Assembly (NCBI GenBank): GCA_013003465.1
Contig: JABDIZ010000302.1
Coordinates: 1-38,581, forward strand
DNA length: 38,581 bases
Source: Rhodothermaceae bacterium
GTDB taxonomy: Bacteria; Bacteroidota; Rhodothermia; Rhodothermales; Rubricoccaceae
Reading direction: 5' to 3'
This document shows positions 1-8,518 of this stretch, piece by piece; position 1 is the stretch's first letter; each line of letters opens with the position of its first letter. The notes beneath the pieces were generated by a model, which did not search any database, was not told where the DNA came from, and was given only the letters and a program-made list of their open reading frames with translations. The position numbers were made by a program, and so were the translations under genes.

Positions 1-27
1 GTCTAGTGCTTAGACCTTGAGTGCCGC

Positions 28-354
28 CTACATGTCTTCCTGGTCGTCGTCGTCGTCGGCCAGGGTCTGGATCTCAGCATCGTCGCCGAGGTCCACGTTC
101 GCGTCAACGGCATCGGAGGCTTCCTGAGCAGCGTCCTCGATGGCTTCACCAGTGCCTTCGACGGCATCACCGACGGCGTCGCCCGCCGCTTCGAGATCGG
201 CTTCGAGGTCGTCGTCCATCTCGAGTTCGGTGTCCACGTCGCGGTCGCCATCGGATTCGACTTCGAGTTGGGTTTCGGTTTCGCAGCCCGTCAGGAGGCC
301 GACGGGGCCAAGGAGAAGGGCAAGGATGAAGAGGTTTGCAAAGAACGTACGCAT
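28..354 (-). CDS. Small acidic lipoprotein, function unknown
   Basis: The product is 108 residues. It starts with a basic, hydrophobic signal peptide (MRTFFANLFILALLLGPVG) ending in a lipobox (LLTGC), so a lipid-anchored envelope protein is expected. The mature part is extremely rich in Asp, Glu and Ala, with a middle stretch of GDAV/EDAA/SDAV-type units that should form an amphipathic acidic helix, and it ends in DDDDDQEDM. I chose the internal ATG at 354 because it begins the signal peptide; the frame stays open upstream to 420 but that extension looks untranslated. I recognise no family. Low complexity means function cannot be inferred; an extracytoplasmic spacer or cation-binding role is only speculation. 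Confidence 0.7.
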   Translation of the reverse strand: MRTFFANLFILALLLGPVGLLTGCETETQLEVESDGDRDVDTELEMDDDLEADLEAAGDAVGDAVEGTGEAIEDAAQEASDAVDANVDLGDDAEIQTLADDDDDQEDM

Positions 355-528
355 GGTCTTGAGGGTGAAGGGATTGGGGTGAGTAGAGGGCTGCAGCGCG
401 GAGGCTGCCGAGCGCATCATACTTCAAACATACCCCAATATGTTTCTTCCCTCGCGAACTCGGTGCGGCAGCGGATCAGCATGCGGCACCCTGCCCGCAA
501 GGCACACCCCTTCAATCGGCGATGCGCC
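355..528. other. Intergenic region, no clear element
   Basis: This 174 bp gap separates the acidic lipoprotein start from the end of the DUF1579-like gene. It must hold the lipoprotein promoter if that gene is transcribed alone. I see no convincing terminator hairpin or repeat. Confidence 0.4.
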
Positions 529-1638
529 TTACTGCCGGGTGATGTCGATGGTCCAGGTCGTCGTAAACGATTCCCCTCGGTCGCGGCTCGTCTCCGCGAA
601 CCACTGGTAGCGGTCGGGCTCGATGGCGTGAAAGACGAAGCGGGTGACCGGGTCGGTCAGGTTAGTGTCGAACAGGTGGAGCACCATCCGGTCGCCCTCC
701 CAGACGCCGCCGAAGTCGAGGAGCGCGTTGCCTCGGTTGGTGAGGTAGAGCGACTCCCAGCGCCGCTCCACACGGTTGTAGATCCGCAGGATGGACGTGG
801 CTGCATCGGGCAGATTCGGGTCGGTATTGAACCACGAGTACTCCAAGATGCCACGCCCGCCGAGCACGTACGAGGCCGTCGTGGTGGAGGGGTACTGGAT
901 CCAGTTGCCGCCGAGGTTGATGCGGTGCGCGGCGCCCCATGTCCCGATGAGGAAATCAAACTGCCGCGCGGCCTCGGGAAGGCCGGGGGCCGGCGCGCCC
1001 CAGTCCTCGCGGACGGCCATGAAGTCGGCTGACGGCGCCCGGCGAGTGTAGCGCCGCTCTTCGAGCACCACCCACGGCTCGTCATCCACAGAGCGGTCCA
1101 TAACGACGGTAAACGCCTCGGCTGATGTGATCGTGTAGGTCACGCGGTAGTGGATCAGACGCGTCCCGCCGCGCCGCCGCACCGAGGTGCTCAGCACGAG
1201 CCGGTCGTCCGTCCTCGGATCGCCGTTGTAGAGTTCGACGTGCTCGGTGTAGGTGCTCACTTCCCCCAACGCCCATTCCTGCACGGCTGGCGTGAACACT
1301 AGGAACGCCATCACGTCCGTTTCTCGCCCGGCTTCATCGTAGCCCGGCACGCGACGGCGCTCCTGGTAGGCGTAACCGCGGTTCATGTAGGTGATCTCGG
1401 CGTGCCCCTGTGCCTCGTGCGTGGTCGAGTCGGTCGGGTGCGTCGTGACGGCCACGTCCCACTGGCCCAGGAGGGCTTTCATCTGGTCGAGGGTGGCGTC
1501 GGCGCGGGGGCTGCGCTCTGTCATGGTGCGGCCCTGGTCGAAGAGCCGCCCGTCGGTGGCCGACTGGGCGTGGAGGGTTCGTCCTGGAAGGGGCGTCAGA
1601 ACAGCGAGGGCAAGAAGCGCAAGGAGTAGGCGAGACAT
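529..1638 (-). CDS. Secreted protein with two DUF1579-like domains
   Basis: The product is 369 residues with a cleavable signal peptide (MSRLLLALLALAVLTPLPG, then TLHAQSA). Two halves each begin with the motif typical of DUF1579-like beta-barrel proteins: MKALLGQWDVAV at about residues 50-60, and FDFLIGTWGAAH near residue 230. Each is followed by alternating strands rich in Tyr/Trp. These domains are known as lipocalin-like folds without an assigned reaction, so no function is given. The ATG at 1638 is chosen because it opens the signal peptide; the open frame continues upstream but overlaps the Kelch gene. It follows the Kelch-like gene by 34 bp on the same strand and is probably the last gene of an S15 hydrolase-Kelch-DUF1579 operon. 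Its leader is C/T-rich with no Shine-Dalgarno. Confidence 0.8.
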   Translation of the reverse strand: MSRLLLALLALAVLTPLPGRTLHAQSATDGRLFDQGRTMTERSPRADATLDQMKALLGQWDVAVTTHPTDSTTHEAQGHAEITYMNRGYAYQERRRVPGYDEAGRETDVMAFLVFTPAVQEWALGEVSTYTEHVELYNGDPRTDDRLVLSTSVRRRGGTRLIHYRVTYTITSAEAFTVVMDRSVDDEPWVVLEERRYTRRAPSADFMAVREDWGAPAPGLPEAARQFDFLIGTWGAAHRINLGGNWIQYPSTTTASYVLGGRGILEYSWFNTDPNLPDAATSILRIYNRVERRWESLYLTNRGNALLDFGGVWEGDRMVLHLFDTNLTDPVTRFVFHAIEPDRYQWFAETSRDRGESFTTTWTIDITRQ

Positions 1639-1672
1639 GCTGGGAGGAAGGGGAGAGGTCAACAAAAACGGT

Positions 1673-2659
1673 TCAGGGGGCGAAGGGGCCGACGCCGTGC
1701 CACTGCGCGCCGTCGTAGCGCCAGAGATCGTTGGTCTTGACGCGTTCGTCGTAGTCCATGCCTTGGTCGATGACGCCGCCGAAGATGAGGAAGCCCTCGC
1801 CGGGCACGTAGACGCCTTCGTGCTCCGCCCGCGCGGTGGGATGGTCGCCGCCGATGGCGGTCCAGCGTGTACCGTCCCAGGCGAGCAGCGTGGCCTCGCG
1901 CCCTTCCGCACCGAAGCCTCCGAAAAGGAGCAGCCGCTCGCCAACCTCGTCGTATGCGAGCGCGGCGTGGAGCCGCGGCGGCAGGCCCGTGTCTTCGGCC
2001 TGCCGCCATTGCTCGCCGTCCCACATCCACGTGTCGTCCATCAGATCGTCGTCGTACCCCGCCACGAGGACGGTCTGGCGACGCGCCGCATCGTAGGCCA
2101 GCCCGTGCGAGGCCCGCGGCGGGGGAGCCCCCTCCGCGCCCTGCTGTGTCCACTGCGCGCCATCCCATTCCCACGTATCGCCCAGGAGCGCTCGGTCGTC
2201 TCCCTGTCCGCCGAACAGCACTACACGTGCGCGGTCGGCGTCGTAGGTCATCGCGGCCATCTGGCGCGCGGGGGGTGCGGACGACTCCACCTGCACCCAT
2301 GTGGTATCGTCGAGGAGCCAAGTGTCGGCGAGGAGTTCGCGGTCGGCACTGAGCCCGCCGAAAAGGACGAGCTGGCTGCGCGCGGCATCGTACGTCAGCT
2401 GCGCGTCGCTCCGTGCCGGAGGGCTGGCGGCGGTTTCCAAGGGCATCCATGCCTCGTCCGCCCACACCCAGGTGTCGCCAAGTCGCTGGTAGGTCGAATC
2501 GGAGCCCCCGAAGAGAACGACGCGGTCGTGGGCGGCATCGTAGGCCATCGCGTAGCCGCTCCGAGGTTGGGGCGGATCGTGCACGATAGCCGGGCCGCTC
2601 GTCGGTTGACAGCCAGCGACAAGCAAGACGGTGGTGAGCAGGGGGAAGACAGCGCGCAT
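1673..2659 (-). CDS. Kelch-repeat beta-propeller lipoprotein
   Basis: The product is 328 residues. The N-terminus MRAVFPLLTTVLLVAGCQ is a lipoprotein signal with Cys at about 17. The rest is about six copies of a Kelch-like blade, each reading roughly YDAARxxxVLFGG, then DTWxWDG and W, then PPAR, as expected of a galactose-oxidase/Kelch propeller. Such propellers bind proteins or glycans; the ligand here is unknown. It is placed between the S15-type hydrolase (38 bp upstream) and the DUF1579-like protein (34 bp downstream), so the three probably share a transcript and an envelope location. No catalytic residues are evident. Confidence 0.85.
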   Translation of the reverse strand: MRAVFPLLTTVLLVAGCQPTSGPAIVHDPPQPRSGYAMAYDAAHDRVVLFGGSDSTYQRLGDTWVWADEAWMPLETAASPPARSDAQLTYDAARSQLVLFGGLSADRELLADTWLLDDTTWVQVESSAPPARQMAAMTYDADRARVVLFGGQGDDRALLGDTWEWDGAQWTQQGAEGAPPPRASHGLAYDAARRQTVLVAGYDDDLMDDTWMWDGEQWRQAEDTGLPPRLHAALAYDEVGERLLLFGGFGAEGREATLLAWDGTRWTAIGGDHPTARAEHEGVYVPGEGFLIFGGVIDQGMDYDERVKTNDLWRYDGAQWHGVGPFAP

Positions 2660-2697
2660 AGCAGCAGAAGAAGCGTGCAGGAGCGTGAACCCTCCAG

Positions 2698-4392
2698 TCA
2701 GGGCGAGGCGTCGGTCAAGACCTCCACGTCCAGATACGACGGGTATGTGGCTGAGAAGTGTACGGTCTGATTCGCTGAGCGGAAGTCGCTGGCTTGGAGC
2801 GGATCCATTCCGGTGTTCGGATTGAGGTCATATTTGGGAAAGTTGCTGCTGGAGATGTGCACACCGAGCCGATCCCCTGCATTGAGGCGCAGCGCCGTCC
2901 AGCCCAGATCGAGTTCGAAGCGGTAGACCTCGCCCGGCTCCAGAGCCGACGCCGGGCGGGGATAGCCGTGCCGGTATCGGGCGCGAACGATGCCATCCTC
3001 CACGATGCGCTGGTATCCATCGGGCTGGATCACGACCAGCTTGGCTACGAAGTCCGTATCCGGCGCGTCCGTTGAGGCGTGGAGCACCACGCAGAGGCGT
3101 CCCAGCAGCGTCTGCGCTTGACTCAGCGGACGGGAGGCGAATGCCAGAACATCGGGGCGCTCCATGAACCGCGCCTGATCGAGGGGCCCAGCCTCAGCTG
3201 GAAAGAGGTGCGAATTGACGCCCCCGTAGGTGAGGACTGGATTGCTCGGATCGTAGGTGTACGACGCGGTGCCCTCGCCCATGGGCGCGTCCTGCACCAA
3301 CTGCCCCGCGTACCCACTCCCGTCGTCCTCGGGTGGAGCCAGATACCAGCGCTGACCGGTCGCGCCTTCCACGGGCCAGCGCTCGGCCTCGAGCCAGCGG
3401 TTTTCACCCATCACGAACAGGCGGACGCCCGCATCGACGCCGTTGTCGATCCCTTTCACATAGCGGTCGAACCAGGCCACGACGGAGCGGAAATCGTCCA
3501 CCTGGGAGAACACACTCGCGGCGCCATAGTCCTCGTCGCCAAATTGCGTCTGCTCGCCGTCGTAATTGTGCATCCACGGCCCGACCATCAGCGCCTGCGG
3601 CACGGTGCCGTCCTGGGCCTGCACAATCCCTTCGTAGAGTGTGAGCGTATGCCGGTACACAACATCGTTCCATCCTGTAAGGTGCAATACCGGCACCTGG
3701 ATGTGTACGACGGGCACCATACCCTCGGCCATGCGGTAGAGCGTACCCGGCGCCCATGGGAATCCGGCGGCGAGTGGCCGTTGCGCAAACCGGCCCGGCC
3801 ACTGATCGGGCGCAAAGCGTTCTTCCAGATAGATGAACGACAGCCAAGGGTAGAGCGTGTTGAGGCGAAACGCCCCACCTGGGAAGAACAGCTCGCGTGA
3901 GTCCGTCAGGCCGGAGTGGTTGACGAGCGCACGGATGGCCGGATGGCCCGTCGCTGCCAGCAACTGACCGGAATAACTCGACGAGGAGCTCCCGTAGATC
4001 CCGACCCGCCCGTCAGACCAGGGCTGGTCCAGCATCCACTCCAGCGCGTCCAGCAGATCGGGGGTCTCGTCGATGAAGGGCAGGTAGACCCCTTCCGACC
4101 CGAACTTTCCGCGCGGGCTCAGCACAACCGTGGCATAGCCGTGCTCCGCCAGATACGCGGCCCGGCGCTGGCGATGGGGGCTGGTTGGGTTGTAGGGCGG
4201 AACGTACAGCGCCACCGGATGGGCGCCCTCCGCTTCCGGGAGGTATAGGTCCGCCTGGAGATGCACGCCATCCGACAGCGGGACCCGAACCTCCTCGAAC
4301 CGATAGGCACCGGGCGGTGGCTCTTGCGCCTGCGTCCCCATCGAAAGAAGTAGCGTGAGGACAATGAAGAAAGGAATCGGAAGCAGGCGCAT
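2698..4392 (-). CDS. Secreted CocE/NonD-type (S15) serine hydrolase
   Basis: The product is 564 residues. It has a signal peptide (MRLLPIPFFIVLTLLLSMG, cleavage near TQAQ). Residues 33-280 form an alpha/beta hydrolase of the X-Pro dipeptidyl-peptidase S15/CocE family: start VPLSDGVHLQADLYLP, oxyanion region SPRGKFGSEG, nucleophile elbow within GIYGSSSSSYSGQ (probable Ser139 in SYSG), acid segment HLTGWNDVVY, and GPWMHNY. The C-terminal half is the beta-sandwich (PepX_C) domain with a typical ending, including LDLGWTALRLNAGDRLGVHI. The expected reaction is hydrolysis of an acyl ester or amide bond; the substrate is unknown. The elbow has Ser where Gly is usual before SY. ATG 4392 opens the signal peptide. 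It is probably the first gene of the three-gene operon and diverges from the winged-helix regulator at 4605. Confidence 0.88.
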   Translation of the reverse strand: MRLLPIPFFIVLTLLLSMGTQAQEPPPGAYRFEEVRVPLSDGVHLQADLYLPEAEGAHPVALYVPPYNPTSPHRQRRAAYLAEHGYATVVLSPRGKFGSEGVYLPFIDETPDLLDALEWMLDQPWSDGRVGIYGSSSSSYSGQLLAATGHPAIRALVNHSGLTDSRELFFPGGAFRLNTLYPWLSFIYLEERFAPDQWPGRFAQRPLAAGFPWAPGTLYRMAEGMVPVVHIQVPVLHLTGWNDVVYRHTLTLYEGIVQAQDGTVPQALMVGPWMHNYDGEQTQFGDEDYGAASVFSQVDDFRSVVAWFDRYVKGIDNGVDAGVRLFVMGENRWLEAERWPVEGATGQRWYLAPPEDDGSGYAGQLVQDAPMGEGTASYTYDPSNPVLTYGGVNSHLFPAEAGPLDQARFMERPDVLAFASRPLSQAQTLLGRLCVVLHASTDAPDTDFVAKLVVIQPDGYQRIVEDGIVRARYRHGYPRPASALEPGEVYRFELDLGWTALRLNAGDRLGVHISSSNFPKYDLNPNTGMDPLQASDFRSANQTVHFSATYPSYLDVEVLTDASP

Positions 4393-4604
4393 GGGGGCCG
4401 GGCCTGTGGACAGGGGCAGAGCGGGGGGGAATCCCCCTCTCCTCGCAACGTTGTGGGTAGGCACGCGTACGTTCTTTCGCCTACCGACTTCAGACCAGCC
4501 AGACAGGCAGCACCAACGGGCGCCCTATCGACCTCAAGCGTACCCCGTGCAACGGCCCGACCTCCTGAAGGAAAGGTTGCGGACAGGTTGTTTTCTTCTC
4601 ATCC
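4393..4604. promoter_or_regulatory. Divergent intergenic region with GGTAGGC inverted repeat
   Basis: This 212 bp gap between the S15 hydrolase and the winged-helix/PD40 regulator must carry both promoters. It holds an inverted repeat, GGTAGGC at 4456-4462 and GCCTACC at 4479-4485, separated by 16 bp. Arm-to-arm spacing is about 23 bp, compatible with a dimeric regulator, so it is a possible operator for the neighbouring winged-helix protein. The arms are short and could occur by chance. Confidence 0.35.
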
Positions 4605-6722
4605 ATGCAGATCTCGCCCCTCGCCCCCTCGCTTCCGGCAGAACTCGGCCGCCCGTTTCAACTCGGGTCGATGGTGCGCGTGCTCCCCTCGCTGCATCAG
4701 ATCCATCGCAACGGCACCGTCGAGAAGGTCGAGCCCCGGCTGATGCGCGTGCTCTGCCTGCTGGCGGCGCAGCCGGGCGAGGTCGTTTCGCGCGAGGACT
4801 TGCTCGACGCCGTGTGGCCCGACGGCTATGCGCAGGACGAGGCGCTCACGCAGGCCATCTCCAAGCTGCGCCGCGCCCTTGGCGATCGGGCCCGCGACGC
4901 ACGTATGATCGAGACCATCCCCAAGGCGGGGTACCGGCTCATCGCTCCGGTGGAGATCGAGCCGGACGCGAGTGATTTCATCGCGCCCTCTCCATCCGCC
5001 TTCCTGCCGTCGCGCCTGCGTCCCGCGATCTGGGGCGGCGCGGTCCTCGCGGGCCTGGCGCTGGCCGTCCTTTTCTGGCCGACGGCCGATCCGGCTCCGG
5101 CAAACCCACAGCCCATCCCGCTAACCACATTTCGCGGTCAAGAGCGCGACCCAGCCATTGCGCCAGACGGCCAGCGCATCGCCTTTGCGTGGGACCAGGG
5201 CGAGAGCGCGTCGATGGGTCTCTTCGTCAAGCAGATCGGAGCCGAAGAGCCCGTGCCGTTGACGGATCCGGCAGCGCGGGACCGCCATCCGGCGTGGTCA
5301 CCCGACGGGCGGCTGATCGCGTTCACTCGGCACCAAGACAACGAGCGGCACCTGTATGTCATTCCCGCCATCGGGGGCGCCGAGCGCCTGATCGCTCGGC
5401 TGCGAGTCGCTGTGAGCGCCCCCCTCACCTGGGCACCCGACGGCCAGAGCGTCGTCCTCTCAGATCGCGCGCGGCCCAACGACCCGAACCGCCTCGTCCG
5501 GGTAGCGCTCGATGGCAGCAGCGAGCAGCCCCTCACCGACCCCTCGGCCGGGAGCGTCGGCGACGCGCAACCGGTTTTCAGCCCCAACGGCCAGCGCTTG
5601 GCGTTCGTTCGCTCCACGCTGGACGGCATCGCCGACGTGTACCTGCTCGACCTACCGGACAGCACGCCACGGCGCGTCACGACCTGGGAGCGGGAGGTCC
5701 TCGGCCTCGCCTGGAGCCACGACGGCCGCGCCCTACTCGCCGCCTCGTTGCTCGATGGGGGCTACCGCCTCTGGCGTATCCCCTTGGACGGCGGCGAGCC
5801 GACTACGCTCTACGTCGGCACGGAGCCCCTCTTCGGGCTCGCGTTTGATGCCGCCAACGGACAACTCGTCTACACGGCCTCCGATATCGAGGTCAACATC
5901 TGGCAGCACGGGCTGGACGACGCCATCAGCCGCCCGATCATCATGTCCACGACCTGGGATTCGCACCCCCGCCTCTCGCCCGACGGGCTGCGGCTGGCCT
6001 TCGCCTCCGTGCGCGAGGTGGCGCCGGAGATCTGGGTCAGCGAGGCCGATGGCCGCAGCCCGCGCCGTCTGACGCATTTCGCGGGGCCATATGTGGGCCC
6101 ACCCGCGTGGTCGCCGGAGGGCACCCGCCTCGTCTTCGATGCCCGTGCTGAGGGGCAGGCCGACCTCTACACCGTCGCGGCCGAGGGCGGCCCGGTGGAG
6201 CGTCTCACCGACACGCCGCACGACGAGGTCCACGCGTCGTGGTCGCACGATGGCATGTGGATCTACTATGCGTCCAATCAGGACGGTGCGTGGCAGACCT
6301 ATGCCCTCCGACCGTCGGATGGGGTGATCCGGCAAATCACGCACTGGGGCGGATACGCGGCGCTGGAGCGGCCGGATGGGGCAGTGCTCTACTTCACGCG
6401 CCACGGCGAGGACGGTCTGTGGCAGAAACCGCTGCCCGATGGCCCCGAAACCCGTGTGCTCGCCTACCCGAGTGCGTCGGCCTGGGGCGCGTGGGACGTG
6501 ACGCGCGCTGGCCTTGTGGTCGTGCGCGAAGCCGAGGAGCCGGAGTTGGTGCGCATCGCCCCGGACACGAATCGTGAACGCGTGCTGGCGCGCTTCCCCG
6601 CGGTCCTCCCGGGCAACCAGCGCGTTGTGTCGATGGCGCCCGATGGCGCTTCCTTCGTGTACAGCCACGTCGAGCGCTTCGAGTCGGACCTGAAGCGGGT
6701 CGTCTGGTCGGCTCCGCTGTAA
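4605..6722 (+). CDS. CadC-like winged-helix regulator with TolB/PD40 propeller
   Basis: The product is 705 residues. Residues 18-115 form an OmpR/PhoB-type winged-helix DNA-binding domain (RLMRVLCLLAAQPGEVVSRE, LTQAISKLRRALGD, ETIPKAGYRLIAPV) with no receiver domain. One membrane helix follows at about 140-159. Residues 170-705 carry repeated WSPDGxxIAF-type blades (PD40/TolB-like), expected on the far side of the membrane. This one-component layout, as in CadC, lets an envelope sensor bind DNA directly from the inner membrane. The signal is unknown. It is transcribed divergently from the S15 hydrolase operon, whose product is also envelope-located, so that operon is a reasonable but unproven target. 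The leader is T/C-rich without Shine-Dalgarno. Confidence 0.88.
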   Translation: MQISPLAPSLPAELGRPFQLGSMVRVLPSLHQIHRNGTVEKVEPRLMRVLCLLAAQPGEVVSREDLLDAVWPDGYAQDEALTQAISKLRRALGDRARDARMIETIPKAGYRLIAPVEIEPDASDFIAPSPSAFLPSRLRPAIWGGAVLAGLALAVLFWPTADPAPANPQPIPLTTFRGQERDPAIAPDGQRIAFAWDQGESASMGLFVKQIGAEEPVPLTDPAARDRHPAWSPDGRLIAFTRHQDNERHLYVIPAIGGAERLIARLRVAVSAPLTWAPDGQSVVLSDRARPNDPNRLVRVALDGSSEQPLTDPSAGSVGDAQPVFSPNGQRLAFVRSTLDGIADVYLLDLPDSTPRRVTTWEREVLGLAWSHDGRALLAASLLDGGYRLWRIPLDGGEPTTLYVGTEPLFGLAFDAANGQLVYTASDIEVNIWQHGLDDAISRPIIMSTTWDSHPRLSPDGLRLAFASVREVAPEIWVSEADGRSPRRLTHFAGPYVGPPAWSPEGTRLVFDARAEGQADLYTVAAEGGPVERLTDTPHDEVHASWSHDGMWIYYASNQDGAWQTYALRPSDGVIRQITHWGGYAALERPDGAVLYFTRHGEDGLWQKPLPDGPETRVLAYPSASAWGAWDVTRAGLVVVREAEEPELVRIAPDTNRERVLARFPAVLPGNQRVVSMAPDGASFVYSHVERFESDLKRVVWSAPL

Positions 6723-6795
6723 GCGCGCTCGGCTCGGGCGACGGGATCGGATTGGCGAGGACGTGGTTCATCGGGGAACGCTACCCTGCCTGCCG

Positions 6796-8505
6796 ATGCG
6801 CCTTGCCCTCTGTCAGTTCAACCCCACCGTCGGCGACCTCGCCGGTAACGTCGCCACGATCCTCGCCTACGCGCGACGTGCGGCCGAGGCGGAGGCCGAC
6901 CTCGCGATCTTCACCGAGTTGTGCGTGACGGGCTATCCGCCGCAGGATCTCCTGGATCGCTCGGCGTTCATCCGCGATGTGGAGACGGCCGTGGCGCACC
7001 TCGCCGCTGAAGCACCCGAGGGCCTCGGCCTGCTCATCGGGGCGCCAGTGCGAAACGAGGACGGCACCGGCAAGCGGCTCTACAACGCGGCGCTGCTGAT
7101 CGACGGGGACGAGGTGGTGGATGCGGCCTACAAGACGCTGCTGCCCACCTACGACGTGTTCGACGAGTATCGCTACTTCGAGCCGTGCCCGGACCGGCGC
7201 GTGGTTTCGTTTCGCGGGCTGCGGCTTGGGCTCCACATCTGCGAGGACATGTGGAACAACGAGGAACAGGCCCCCTATCACCTCTACGCGGCCAATCCCA
7301 TCGACGAGTTGGCGGCGCTCGGCATCGATCTATTCGTCAACATCTCGGCATCGCCGTTCGCGCTCGGCAAACCCGAGGAGCGGACGCTGCTGATCCAGGG
7401 GAGCTGCCGCGAGCATGGCGTCCCGTTCGTCTACGTCAACCAAGTGGGCGCCAACACGGAGTTGATCTTCGACGGCGACAGCCGCGTCCACGACACCGAC
7501 GGCACGATCCTCTGGCGCGCGCGCCTCTTCGAGGAGGCGTTCCACGTCTGGGATATGGATGACGTCGCGCCACCAGCAGCGCCCGTGGCACGTCCGCCCG
7601 CACCCATCGCGCAGATCCACGATGCGCTCGTGCTCGGCATCCGCGACTACGTCGAGAAGACAGGGGCGGGCGTGTTCGAGAAAACGCTTGTCGGCCTATC
7701 GGGCGGCATCGACTCGGCGGTGACGTGCGCGCTCGCCGTGGAGGCCCTCGGGCCCGAACGCGTCGTCGGCATCACGATGCCCTCGAAGTATTCGTCGGCA
7801 GGCTCGGTGTCGGACTCGGAAACGCTGGCCGCCAACTTGGGCATCGACTTCCACGACATCAGCATCCGCCCGGCCGTGGATGCTTTCGGGCAGATGCTCG
7901 CGCCGCTCTTCGCCGGGACGGAGGAGGGCATCGCGGAGGAGAATATCCAGGCCCGCGCCCGCGGCGTCACGCTGATGGCGGTCTCCAACAAGTTCGGGTA
8001 TCTCCTCCTCACCACGGGCAACAAGAGCGAGATGGCCGTCGGCTACGCCACGCTCTACGGCGACATGTCGGGCGGCCTCGCCGTGCTCTCCGACGTGTTC
8101 AAGACGCAGGTCTACGCGCTCGCGCGCTACATCAACGAACGGGCCGGGCACGCACTCATCCCCGAGAACACGATCACGAAACCACCGAGCGCCGAACTGA
8201 AACCGGGCCAAGTGGACCAGGACTCGCTGCCGCCCTACGCCGTCCTCGACCAGATCTTGCTGCACTACGTCGAGGAGCACCTCGGCATGGACGCCATCGT
8301 CGGGCTGACGAGGTATGACCGGGCCCTCGTGGAACGCGTGGCGCGGATGGTGGACCGCAACGAGTACAAACGGCGGCAGGCGGCCCCGGGCCTGCGCGTG
8401 AGCCCGAAGGCGTTCGGCGTCGGGCGGCGGGTGCCTATCGTCATGCAGCGCACGCGCGTGGCGGAACCCGAGGTCACGCCCGCCGCCGAAGCGCCAGACG
8501 TGTGA
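6796..8505 (+). CDS. nadE: Glutamine-dependent NAD+ synthetase
   Basis: The product is 569 residues, the usual length of the two-domain enzyme. It makes NAD+ from nicotinic acid adenine dinucleotide, ATP and glutamine in the cytoplasm. Residues 1-255 are a nitrilase-type glutaminase with the catalytic triad Glu41 (FTELCVTGYPP), Lys113 (YKTLLPTYDVFDEYRYF) and Cys149 (HICEDMW). Residues 275-569 are the synthetase domain with the ATP-binding loop SGGIDSA at 302-308 and the later motifs TTGNKSEMAVGY, GDMSGG and KPPSAELKP. I start at ATG 6796 (MRLALCQFNP), the canonical family start, rather than the in-frame ATG at 6763. It ends 13 bp from the convergent SDR gene. Confidence 0.97.
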   Translation: MRLALCQFNPTVGDLAGNVATILAYARRAAEAEADLAIFTELCVTGYPPQDLLDRSAFIRDVETAVAHLAAEAPEGLGLLIGAPVRNEDGTGKRLYNAALLIDGDEVVDAAYKTLLPTYDVFDEYRYFEPCPDRRVVSFRGLRLGLHICEDMWNNEEQAPYHLYAANPIDELAALGIDLFVNISASPFALGKPEERTLLIQGSCREHGVPFVYVNQVGANTELIFDGDSRVHDTDGTILWRARLFEEAFHVWDMDDVAPPAAPVARPPAPIAQIHDALVLGIRDYVEKTGAGVFEKTLVGLSGGIDSAVTCALAVEALGPERVVGITMPSKYSSAGSVSDSETLAANLGIDFHDISIRPAVDAFGQMLAPLFAGTEEGIAEENIQARARGVTLMAVSNKFGYLLLTTGNKSEMAVGYATLYGDMSGGLAVLSDVFKTQVYALARYINERAGHALIPENTITKPPSAELKPGQVDQDSLPPYAVLDQILLHYVEEHLGMDAIVGLTRYDRALVERVARMVDRNEYKRRQAAPGLRVSPKAFGVGRRVPIVMQRTRVAEPEVTPAAEAPDV

Positions 8506-8518
8506 GGGTCTCGACGGG

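Noticed and set aside
1..15. Small inverted repeat GTCTA/TAGAC at the window start
   Set aside because: Only five base pairs; it may belong to the end of the lipoprotein transcript but cannot be supported.
1391..2770. Long plus-strand open frame of 459 codons across the hydrolase-Kelch-DUF1579 operon
   Set aside because: It is antisense to three genes with clear domains; its translation is rich in Arg, Val and His without any family motif, as expected of a shadow frame in GC-rich DNA.
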